64,000 nt of DNA from an uncultured Lachnotalea sp. (GTDB lineage Bacteria > Bacillota > Clostridia > Lachnospirales > Lachnospiraceae). The notes beneath the pieces were generated by a model, which saw only the letters and a list, made by a program, of their open reading frames with translations, ran no database searches and had not been told where the DNA came from. The stretch lies in assembly GCA_948470255.1 (NCBI GenBank), contig CAOKOS010000001.1:57382-121381 (forward strand). Direction: 5' to 3'. This document shows positions 36,767-43,998 of this stretch, piece after piece; the first letter of the stretch is position 1; every line of letters starts with the position of its first letter. The position numbers and the translations under genes are program-made.

Positions 36767-37999
36767 ATGAAGAACAGAAATGATGATATCGATGTGAAAA
36801 ATATATTTTTTTACTGTATCAGTAAGTGGTATTTTTTTGTTCTGATAGCGGTGTTTGCTTTAGTTTTTGTGTTTTTAAGCGGGAACATTTCTGGAGAGGA
36901 GAATGAAGATACAGTTTCAGAGGAGGTAGTCCAGGAATATGAACGTGTGGAAGAATATTTGGAAGATTCGATAAAAATGAATATTGATCCGACAAATGTG
37001 TATAAGGAGTCGCTTGTCTATGACTTTGTGATAGAGGAACCCTTGGAAAATGAATGGGAATATAAAAAAATGGCAGCCGGACAGTATGAGGGGTTTATTG
37101 GGTCTGGAAAATTGGCAGAGCAGGTAGCGGAGACAGTATCTGTGGATAAGCAGTATATTTATGAAATCGTATCTATAGCGAACCATGGAACATGGTTCAG
37201 TGTTTATGTACGGACGGGAGACAGCGCCCGGGGACAGGAAATTGCCGCTGTTGTGGATAAGACGATTCGGGACTATGAAGAAAAGGTGGCGCAAACTTAT
37301 CGCTGCTGCCAGTTAAAGCTGGTGGAATGGAACAGCAGCAAAGAGATGGATCTGGATCTGAGCCGTGAGCAGGATCAGGTGTCAACATATTTGGAGGCCC
37401 TAAAAAAAGAAATAGAGAGCGCCTCTGCTTCCCAGGCAGGGCAGAGTGGATATACGGAGATGATAAAAAAAGTAGTGTTGTTGACTGGAGGAGGCTGGGT
37501 GCTTCTGGTGGCGGTACTTTTGATCATCTATCTATATGGAGGGCGGATTCAGGAAAGTTTAGAAATGGTCTTGCCATATGGTCTGCATGTAATCGGGGCC
37601 TATGTGGTAAAAAGTGGGAAGGGGGGGGCTTTCCGCCGTCTGCGTTATAGCAATGTAATCTCTGTAGAAGAACAAAAATGTGCGGAACTGCTTGCGATTC
37701 AAGCGGTAAGCCAATGTCCTGGCCAGAAAATATATTTTATCAGCGCTTCTCCAGATGAAACAGTAAGAGAGATTTTAAAGCTGACAACAGAAAAGTGCCA
37801 GGCCAAAGGCATAGGGGCGGAGTACTTAGAAGAGATTCAAAAACAGCCGGAAGCGGTCGGCAAAATTATGGAAACTTTGGATTATCAAATTATTTTAGTG
37901 GAAAAGATCGGGGTGTCCAGACGGAACGCAGTGAGAGCGGAAATGGAATTGTGCAAAAACTGCAAAATAGCTGCTGAGAAAGCGATTTTTCTATATTAA
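36767..37999 (+). CDS. Wzz/CapA-like chain-length protein fused to a degenerate BY-kinase domain
   Basis: 410 residues. TM1 at about 20-45 (WYFFVLIAVFALVFVFL), an extracytoplasmic helical part, TM2 at about 235-255 (GGGWVLLVAVLLIIYLYGG), then a cytoplasmic domain. In Gram-positives this family activates a CpsD/YwqD tyrosine kinase. The C-terminal domain keeps the shape of that kinase (IYFISASPDETVREILKLT, DYQIILVEKIGV) but the P-loop GEGKS and the Walker Asp residues are missing, and there is no Tyr-rich tail. It probably has a structural role. An eight-G run (37621-37628) encodes KGGA. AAGGAG Shine-Dalgarno. Confidence 0.75.
   Translation: MKNRNDDIDVKNIFFYCISKWYFFVLIAVFALVFVFLSGNISGEENEDTVSEEVVQEYERVEEYLEDSIKMNIDPTNVYKESLVYDFVIEEPLENEWEYKKMAAGQYEGFIGSGKLAEQVAETVSVDKQYIYEIVSIANHGTWFSVYVRTGDSARGQEIAAVVDKTIRDYEEKVAQTYRCCQLKLVEWNSSKEMDLDLSREQDQVSTYLEALKKEIESASASQAGQSGYTEMIKKVVLLTGGGWVLLVAVLLIIYLYGGRIQESLEMVLPYGLHVIGAYVVKSGKGGAFRRLRYSNVISVEEQKCAELLAIQAVSQCPGQKIYFISASPDETVREILKLTTEKCQAKGIGAEYLEEIQKQPEAVGKIMETLDYQIILVEKIGVSRRNAVRAEMELCKNCKIAAEKAIFLY
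37621..37628 (+). repeat. Poly-G tract, 8 G, in the Wzz-like gene
   Basis: Eight G in the coding strand just after TM2 (SGKGGAF). In frame at this length; a slip would remove the cytoplasmic domain. Confidence 0.5.
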
Positions 38000-38020
38000 A
38001 CATTTGGGAGATATTGGTTC

Positions 38021-39181
38021 ATGGGATATAAACGGAAGAGAATCTTGTTTTCTGTAATACTGTTTCCGATGTCTGTTCTGGCGGCGTTACTGAGTATGGG
38101 ACTGTTCTTTATGGTCTGTTCCCTCTGGATTTTTTTATGGGCAGAAGATAAATTCAGCAGACGTGAACGCTTACTGTTGCTCATATTTGATATACTTCTT
38201 ATGGTGGAAATTTTTGTGGGGAATGTCCAGTTTGAATTTTTGTCTCAGGCGAAGTCTTTATTGAACATTAATGCGAATCTTTTTTACTGGTTTTCCAGAG
38301 GGCATATGCATGCGGTCAGGCTGCTGGTGGCATATCCGGGTTACTTGCTGAGTTTGTTTGGGAATGTTGGAATAAATGAGGGGTTTACAATTTATGTTGG
38401 GCTGATATTTGAATTGCTGTTTATAGGGGTATGCAGGGTGTTGAAGCTTTATATCCGGGAAATTTGGACTTCTGGTTTCTTGCTTGGCATATTGTTGTTG
38501 GTATTGTCAGTTGCAATGAGCGGCAGGATCGTGTTTGCGTTTCTGGGTCTGTTTATTATCCTTTACCAGGATATATGCCTGATCAGAAAAAAACAGGTTT
38601 CCCTGATATTCAGATGGTTCTGGCTGGGCGTTGGCTTCTTGCTTACTACGGTCAGCAGCGGGACAATGCTTCTTACTTTTGGATATATATTTTTGATGTT
38701 TATCATCCGATACCTGTTTGACTGCTCTGTAAAAGACAGGGTAAGGATTGCTGCTGGGGGAGGGATTGCGTGTGTCATAATGTTCCCTGTATGGAGCAAG
38801 GTGGCCGGTTATATTATAAAAATGTTGAATAAAAATATTTCCTATTTTGGCGGTGGGATAGAAGGCATGGTTAATATGCTGAAGCACGGCATGGGAAGAA
38901 TTATTTATATTGCAGATTCACGTTTTTATTTTATTTATTTTATACTGCTGGCCGGCATTTTGGTTATCAATGTGTTGCTGTTTGTTGAATTGATTATACG
39001 GAGACAATGGGAAAAGTTGCCTTTGTGCCTGGCAGTGAATCTTGGGTTATATGGTTTTTGCGTGGGAATCTCCACGGGTACCATGATGATTCTTCCGCTG
39101 GCGCTGATTATTTTGATTCGTGGAAATGAGAGGAGAGGAGAAGGGAATGTCATATTTAATTGTGGCGGCACACCCGGATGA
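38021..39181 (+). CDS. Polytopic membrane protein, candidate Wzy polymerase
   Basis: 386 residues with about ten TM helices and a long loop (LLNINANLFYWFSRGHMHAVRLL). No named motif is recognised. A hydrophobic protein of this size, placed between a Wzz-like regulator and an initiating transferase and upstream of a flippase, is the expected spot and shape for a Wzy-type polymerase, whose sequence is rarely conserved. The function is inferred from context only. The start has GGGAG upstream at long spacing. The end overlaps the deacetylase gene by 35 bases. Confidence 0.55.
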   Translation: MGYKRKRILFSVILFPMSVLAALLSMGLFFMVCSLWIFLWAEDKFSRRERLLLLIFDILLMVEIFVGNVQFEFLSQAKSLLNINANLFYWFSRGHMHAVRLLVAYPGYLLSLFGNVGINEGFTIYVGLIFELLFIGVCRVLKLYIREIWTSGFLLGILLLVLSVAMSGRIVFAFLGLFIILYQDICLIRKKQVSLIFRWFWLGVGFLLTTVSSGTMLLTFGYIFLMFIIRYLFDCSVKDRVRIAAGGGIACVIMFPVWSKVAGYIIKMLNKNISYFGGGIEGMVNMLKHGMGRIIYIADSRFYFIYFILLAGILVINVLLFVELIIRRQWEKLPLCLAVNLGLYGFCVGISTGTMMILPLALIILIRGNERRGEGNVIFNCGGTPG

Positions 39182-39827
39182 CGAAGTCCTGGGGGCTGGA
39201 GGGGCAATTCATCATCTTACGCAGATGGATGAGGAAGTAAATGTGTGTATTATGGTGGGGGAAGCGAAAGCAAGAAGTGCAAGGCCGGAAGATGAAGAGT
39301 TAAAGGAAGATATGTATAATGCTATGGAGATATTGGGGGTAAAGAACCGTATTATTGGTGATTTTCCCAATATTGAGATGAATACGGTGCCGCATCTTAA
39401 ATTGGTGCAGTTTATTGAAAAAGCAATTCGTGACACAAAGGCCCGGAAGGTAATCACCCATTTTCCGACGGATTTGAATAACGACCATCTGCATACATCT
39501 TTGGCTTGTCAGGCGGCGGTCAGGCAGTTTCAGAGACGGACTGACGTGGCCCCCTTGGAAGAACTGTGGTATATGGAAGTGCCTTCATCAACAGAATGGG
39601 CATTGAATGATGGTATGGATAAATTTTCCCCGAACCTTTTTGTGGAAATTGGAAAAGAAGGGCTGGAAAAGAAATTGGAGGCTCTTCATTCTTATCAGGG
39701 AGTTATGCGCAGTTATCCGCATCCCAGAAGTGAAGAGGCGATTAGGGGGCTTGCTGCATATAGGGGAGCCCAGTCAGGGTGTAAGTATGCGGAAGCCTTT
39801 ATGTGCGCGTTCAGAAGAATGGTATAA
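39147..39827 (+). CDS. PIG-L/LmbE family N-deacetylase
   Basis: ATG 39147 has AGGAGAAGGG upstream and gives the standard N-terminus MSYLIVAAHPDDEVLGAGG; 226 residues. The metal-binding motif AHPDDE and the late FPTDLNNDHLHTS with its HxxH-type pattern mark a zinc-dependent deacetylase of the PIG-L fold. It removes an acetyl group from an N-acetylated sugar, either a nucleotide sugar or a lipid-linked one. WbqC, an aldolase-like protein and two ATP-grasp ligases follow, which suggests the freed amine is then acylated with something else. Confidence 0.9.
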   Translation: MSYLIVAAHPDDEVLGAGGAIHHLTQMDEEVNVCIMVGEAKARSARPEDEELKEDMYNAMEILGVKNRIIGDFPNIEMNTVPHLKLVQFIEKAIRDTKARKVITHFPTDLNNDHLHTSLACQAAVRQFQRRTDVAPLEELWYMEVPSSTEWALNDGMDKFSPNLFVEIGKEGLEKKLEALHSYQGVMRSYPHPRSEEAIRGLAAYRGAQSGCKYAEAFMCAFRRMV

Positions 39828-39841
39828 AATGGGGGAAGAAT

Positions 39842-40525
39842 ATGATTGTATCCATACATCAGCCAGATTATATTCCATATATGGGGTTTTTTTATAAGGT
39901 TGCAAAGTCGGATAAATTTGTTTTTTTAGATGACTGTCAATTTTCCAATGACAATATGCACCACTGGAACCGGGTCAAGACCCCTCAGGGGGAATGTCGC
40001 CTGAAGGTGCCGGTTGAGCAGCATCTAGGCGATTCAATCTGTGCAGTCCGTACAAGGGATGAGTTGGGGTGGAAAAAGAAGCATTTAAAGACACTTGAAA
40101 TGAATTATAAAAAGGCGGCTTTTTTTGAAGAAGTATTCCCGGAGTTTGAAAAAAAACTGTCAGAATCTTATGCAAGTCTGGCAGAGCAGAATATTGCTAT
40201 AAATACATGGCTGATTCAGCAATTTGGTATAACAACAGAAATCTATATTTCTTCTGAAATGGATATCCATACTGTGAGAGAAGAGCGAGTGCTGGATATC
40301 TGTGAAGAGTTGGGTGCAGACGTATACTTTTCCGGTAACGGGGCAAAAGCATACCAAAAGGAAGAAGACTTCCGGGTACGAAATATAGAGTTGAGATACA
40401 CGGATTTCAGCCCCATGGAATACAGACAGCAATGGGGGGGGTTCGTTCCCAATTTATCAGTTTTGGATTACGTTTTCAACTGCGGTTTTTCGATGGATTT
40501 TATGGAATGTGGGAGTGAAAAATGA
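39842..40525 (+). CDS. WbqC-like protein
   Basis: ATG 39842 follows GGGGGAAG and gives MIVSIHQPDYIPYMGFFYK, the WbqC family N-terminus (IHQPxxxPxxGFF). 227 residues, the usual size. Typical internal motifs are VFLDDCQFS, HHWNRVKT and the C-terminal LSVLDYVFNCG. Members occur in O-antigen and capsule clusters with N-acylated amino sugars; their exact reaction is not settled. An eight-G run (40434-40441, QWGGF) is near the C-terminus. The stop overlaps the next start (ATGA). Confidence 0.88.
   Translation: MIVSIHQPDYIPYMGFFYKVAKSDKFVFLDDCQFSNDNMHHWNRVKTPQGECRLKVPVEQHLGDSICAVRTRDELGWKKKHLKTLEMNYKKAAFFEEVFPEFEKKLSESYASLAEQNIAINTWLIQQFGITTEIYISSEMDIHTVREERVLDICEELGADVYFSGNGAKAYQKEEDFRVRNIELRYTDFSPMEYRQQWGGFVPNLSVLDYVFNCGFSMDFMECGSEK
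40434..40441 (+). repeat. Poly-G tract, 8 G, in the WbqC-like gene
   Basis: Eight G across QWGGF. In frame here. Confidence 0.5.
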
Positions 40526-41304
40526 TAAAATTAATGCTGATATCTGTGGATATAGACAGGGTACAAAAGGCGCAGGAAGCAGGGGTTGACAGGATTTTCA
40601 TTGACTTGGAGAAAAATGGGAAAGCAGAACGGCAGAAAAATCTGAATACTTATGTACCGGGACATACATTTGAAGACATAAAAAAGGTAAGACAGGCGGC
40701 GCCAAATCTTGAAATCTTAGCCAGGGTGAATCCTTATTGGGAAAAAACAGGAGAAGAGATTGAACGCTGCATTGATTATGGCGCAAATATCATTATGCTG
40801 CCCATGTTCAGAAAGTATAGCGAGGTAGAAGCATTTGTACGTCTGGTAGGCGGAAGGGCCGCCACCTGCCTTTTGCTGGAAACCCCGCAGGCCTTCAGCA
40901 GGATAAAAGAGATTCTTGAAATTGAGGGTATTGATGAATTATATATCGGTTTAAATGATTTGAGCCTGGGAATGGGATTGGAGTTTCTATTTGAACCCTT
41001 ATCCGGCGGCCTGGTGGATTTTGTGGCAGGGCTTGCCAAAAGTAAAGGAATTGCTTTTGGATTTGGCGGCCTTGCCAGAATGGGGGCGGGACTGATACCG
41101 GGGGAGGATATCCTGGCAGAGAATTATCGGATTGGGACGGATATGGTCATTTTATCCCAGGCATTTGATGATTCGGAAGATGTGAAGAAGGATATTATGA
41201 AGATCAGGGCAAGAGAACAGGAATTAATGGAATGGACAAAAGCGCAGTTTGACAAAAAACATAAGGAAAATTGCGAAAAGATTTTCCATATAGTAAATGG
41301 ATAA
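40522..41304 (+). CDS. HpcH/HpaI aldolase-citrate lyase-like TIM barrel
   Basis: 260 residues. Barrel motifs: GVDRIFIDLEKNGK at strand 1-2, ANIIMLPMFRK, TCLLLETPQAF (Glu ligand position), IDELYIGLNDLSLGMG (Asp ligand position) and IAFGFGGLARMG. Members cleave or form hydroxy-keto acids using a divalent metal and pyruvate or acetyl-CoA. In this place it could make the acid that ATP-grasp ligases attach to an amino sugar. That is inference; the substrate is unknown. Translationally coupled with the WbqC gene. Confidence 0.8.
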   Translation: MIKLMLISVDIDRVQKAQEAGVDRIFIDLEKNGKAERQKNLNTYVPGHTFEDIKKVRQAAPNLEILARVNPYWEKTGEEIERCIDYGANIIMLPMFRKYSEVEAFVRLVGGRAATCLLLETPQAFSRIKEILEIEGIDELYIGLNDLSLGMGLEFLFEPLSGGLVDFVAGLAKSKGIAFGFGGLARMGAGLIPGEDILAENYRIGTDMVILSQAFDDSEDVKKDIMKIRAREQELMEWTKAQFDKKHKENCEKIFHIVNG

Positions 41305-41314
41305 GGGGAAGGTT

Positions 41315-41887
41315 ATGCTGTACAGAAAGTTTGGAAAACGGTTATGCGACGTGATTTTGTCGGCATTGGGATTGGTGATACTGTCGCCGGCGCTTCTTGG
41401 AATCAGTATTGCCGTTTTGGTTTCAGACGGTATTCCCATTATTTATAAACAAAAAAGAATGGGAAAGGATGGAAAAGCATTTTATATATGTAAATTCCGC
41501 ACCATGGTAAAAAATGCAGATCAAATAGGGCCGCTGTACACTGCAATGTCGGACAGCAGGATTACCAAGACAGGCCGTTTTTTAAGAAAGACCAGTCTGG
41601 ACGAGCTGCCACAGCTATGGAATATTTTAAAAGGCGACATGAGTGTGGTGGGTCCCAGGCCGGGTATTTGGAAAGAATACAGTGAGCTGAATGAAAACCA
41701 GAAAGAACGTCTCTCGATTGTACCGGGGCTTCTTTGTTTGGCAGATGTCAGAGGCAGGAGCCTTTTGAAGCCGGAAGAAAAGATACGGTATGACTTGGAA
41801 TATGTGCGGGGATATTCTTTTTGGAAGGATATCAAGATATGTATCAAAGGAGCCATTGTAGTTTTAAAAAGGGAAGGCGTCAATTAG
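41315..41887 (+). CDS. Initiating sugar-phosphate transferase (PglC/WbaP-type)
   Basis: ATG 41315 follows AAGGGG at six bases and gives MLYRKFGKRLCDVILSALGL; the track's 41297 lacks a ribosome site. 190 residues, the PglC size. One re-entrant membrane helix (LVILSPALLGISIAVLV), KQKRMGKDGKAFYICKFRTM, the catalytic Asp-Glu pair in SLDELPQLWNILKGDMS and VGPRPG. It transfers a sugar-1-phosphate from UDP to undecaprenyl phosphate and so starts the repeat unit. The likely donor is a product of the 4,6-dehydratase pathway at 34.9 kb. Confidence 0.93.
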   Translation: MLYRKFGKRLCDVILSALGLVILSPALLGISIAVLVSDGIPIIYKQKRMGKDGKAFYICKFRTMVKNADQIGPLYTAMSDSRITKTGRFLRKTSLDELPQLWNILKGDMSVVGPRPGIWKEYSELNENQKERLSIVPGLLCLADVRGRSLLKPEEKIRYDLEYVRGYSFWKDIKICIKGAIVVLKREGVN

Positions 41888-41943
41888 GACTGGACGAAAG
41901 GCCTGGACGAAAAGGCGAAAAATGGTTATAAGGAGGGAGAATA

Positions 41944-42861
41944 ATGGGAGAATACATTGGAGTTATCGGAGGAAGCTCAGGAGACGCATTGACAGAAAAG
42001 CTTCAGGAAAGAGGATATAAGGTAGCGCTGGCAGTTGGAACGGCCGGCGAGCCGGGGACAGACAGGGCTGACCAGTGTTATATTGCAGATTTGCGGGACG
42101 AAAATGCTGTGGTGGAGTTTTTTCAGAAATATCACGTAAAAAAGGTTTTGATCGGGACAGGGCATGAGGTGGTATTTGAGCTGGCAAAGAGGCTGGAAAA
42201 AGAAGGCTTCCTGTTATCCATAAATCTTGCAAAGAGCCTGTTGGCAAAAGATAAAATTGAATTTAAGAAACAGTTGGAAAAGCAGGGGATTTTAACACCT
42301 GCTTATTATGCTGTGGATAAAGAAAGCGATTTTGATATGGAAGAATTGCTATCGCGTGTGGGGCTTCCTTGTGTGATTAAATCTTCAATCGATGCCGTCC
42401 AGCCCAGGAAGGCCAACACGATGGAAGAACTGGAGCAGGCTGTAGGCGAAGTTTTTGCAACGAAAACTTCATTGTTGGCAGAAGAATTTATTGACGGCGG
42501 CGACTGTACTGTTGCTGTCGGGAATAGGGGGGGGGGGTATTTAACGGACTGTGGAGTCACCTTGTACAGCAAAGCGAAAGAGTATGGGTTAGAAGGGTTT
42601 TCCGGCGCGTACGCGGCAGTCCTTACGGAGTCCCAGGCAGAAGAGATCATAGAAGTTGCCAGGAAAGTAGTTCGGGAAAATGAGCTGTTGGGCCTGGTGC
42701 GTGTGGATTTTGTGATAGACGAAAAAATTTATGTATTGGAAGCAAATTCCGTTATGATGGTACAGCCTGGAGTCTCCACATCGCTTTTAAAACAGGCCGG
42801 TTATGATACGGCGGCAATTATGGTGGACAATGCTTTGCAGATTTTTGAGGAGAAAATATAG
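41944..42861 (+). CDS. ATP-grasp ligase, copy 1
   Basis: 305 residues, AAGGAGG Shine-Dalgarno. N-terminal Rossmann-like half (IGVIGGSSGDALTEKLQERG, VLIGTGHEVVFELAKRL), then the ATP-grasp core: LPCVIKSSIDAVQPRK (lysine strand), SLLAEEFIDGGDCTVAVG and, at the C-terminus, LVRVDFVIDEKIYVLEANSV with the metal-binding E/N. It ligates a carboxylate to an amine or similar using ATP. A run of eleven G (42527-42537, NRGGGYL) is in frame. The gene is a tandem duplicate of the next one. The absence of a biotin-carboxylase tail points to a small-molecule ligase. Confidence 0.88.
   Translation: MGEYIGVIGGSSGDALTEKLQERGYKVALAVGTAGEPGTDRADQCYIADLRDENAVVEFFQKYHVKKVLIGTGHEVVFELAKRLEKEGFLLSINLAKSLLAKDKIEFKKQLEKQGILTPAYYAVDKESDFDMEELLSRVGLPCVIKSSIDAVQPRKANTMEELEQAVGEVFATKTSLLAEEFIDGGDCTVAVGNRGGGYLTDCGVTLYSKAKEYGLEGFSGAYAAVLTESQAEEIIEVARKVVRENELLGLVRVDFVIDEKIYVLEANSVMMVQPGVSTSLLKQAGYDTAAIMVDNALQIFEEKI
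42527..42537 (+). repeat. Poly-G tract, 11 G, in ATP-grasp copy 1
   Basis: Longest homopolymer in the window. The aligned paralog has NDGEHL instead, of equal length, so eleven G is the in-frame state. Confidence 0.75.
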
Positions 42862-43049
42862 AAATTACCGGATAATCCAGCCATATGAAAAGTCCGCCGC
42901 AGCAAAGCGATATGCTGAATAAAATAAATAGAATGTCAGGTAAAACTGATATTCAGGTGTTTTCTGGTTCCTGTATGGATGATGGGGGATAGATGGAAAA
43001 GTACCGCCTGGAATTGTGCAGAAGATGCAATAATGCGGAGGCGGACGAA
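42862..43049 (+). other. Inter-copy spacer between the two ATP-grasp genes
   Basis: No ORF of note, no clear promoter or terminator; only GGGGG and GGAGG ribosome sites close to the alternative starts of copy 2. Confidence 0.5.
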
Positions 43050-43976
43050 ATGGCTGAGGAATGGATTGGGTTAATTGGAGGAAAATCAGGTGATTCTTTA
43101 ACAGATAAGCTTCAGGAGAAAGGATATAAAGTAGCGTTGGTGGCAGGAAGAGCCGGGGAGCCGGGAACGGACAGCGCCGACAGGCATTATATTATAGATC
43201 TGCGGGAAGCGGATGCCGTGGCGGATTTTTTTCGGAAATGCCAAGTAAAAAAGGTTTTGGTTGGGACAGGACATGAAGTGGTGTTTGAACTGGCAAAGAA
43301 GTTGGAAGAGGAAGGTTTCGTACTGTCCATAAATCTTGCAACGAGCCTGTTGGCAAAAGATAAAATTGCATTTAAAAAGCAGTTGGAAAAGCAAGGGATT
43401 TTAACGCCTGCCTATTATACCGCGGACAGGGAAAAGGATGTTGACATGAAAAAACTCATTGCCGGCGTGGGGATTCCCTGTGTTATAAAATCGTCTACCG
43501 ACGCCATCCAGCCCAGGAAGGTCAACAGGATGGAAGAATTGGAAGAAGCTGTAAGAGAGGTTTTTGCGACAGGGACATCACTGCTGGCGGAAGAGTTTAT
43601 CGACGGCGGCGACTGTACCGTCGCGGTTGCAAATGACGGAGAGCATTTGATTGATTGTGGGGTTTTGCTATACAGTAAGGCACGGGGTTCCAGATTGAAA
43701 GGATTTCATAACGCAAAGGATGCGGTTCTTTCTGAAGAACAGAAAACAGAAGTTGCAGAAATTGCCAAAAGAGTGGTAGGTGAAAATGGGCTATTGGGTC
43801 TTGCTAGGGTGGATTTTTCCATAAGCGATGAGAACTATGTACTGGAAGCCAATTCTGTGGTAGTTACAGGATATCATGGAAACACATATCCGCGTTATAA
43901 GAAAAATGGAGTTGACCTTGCTGAGATTTTGGTGGAGTATGGGGTGCGGATTCTGGAAAGAAAGAGCGTGGAATGA
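43050..43976 (+). CDS. ATP-grasp ligase, copy 2 (tandem paralog)
   Basis: ATG 43050 (GGAGG eight bases upstream) gives MAEEWIGLIGGKSGDSLTDKL, which lines up with copy 1 from its start; the track's 42993 start adds 19 residues with no counterpart. 308 residues. Highly similar to copy 1 over its whole length (IDGGDCTVAVA, LAEEFIDGGDC, LARVDFSISDENYVLEANSV). The C-termini differ (GYHGNTYPRYKKNG against QPGVSTSLLKQAG), so the substrates could differ. The 188 bases between the copies hold no other gene. Confidence 0.88.
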   Translation: MAEEWIGLIGGKSGDSLTDKLQEKGYKVALVAGRAGEPGTDSADRHYIIDLREADAVADFFRKCQVKKVLVGTGHEVVFELAKKLEEEGFVLSINLATSLLAKDKIAFKKQLEKQGILTPAYYTADREKDVDMKKLIAGVGIPCVIKSSTDAIQPRKVNRMEELEEAVREVFATGTSLLAEEFIDGGDCTVAVANDGEHLIDCGVLLYSKARGSRLKGFHNAKDAVLSEEQKTEVAEIAKRVVGENGLLGLARVDFSISDENYVLEANSVVVTGYHGNTYPRYKKNGVDLAEILVEYGVRILERKSVE

Positions 43977-43998
43977 ATTTGAAAGAGAGTAAATATAT

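Noticed and set aside
36767-37999. Active CpsD-type tyrosine kinase
   Set aside because: The P-loop and Walker Asp residues are absent and there is no Tyr-rich tail.
42993-43049. Earlier start for ATP-grasp copy 2
   Set aside because: Adds 19 residues absent from copy 1; ATG 43050 has a better spaced GGAGG.
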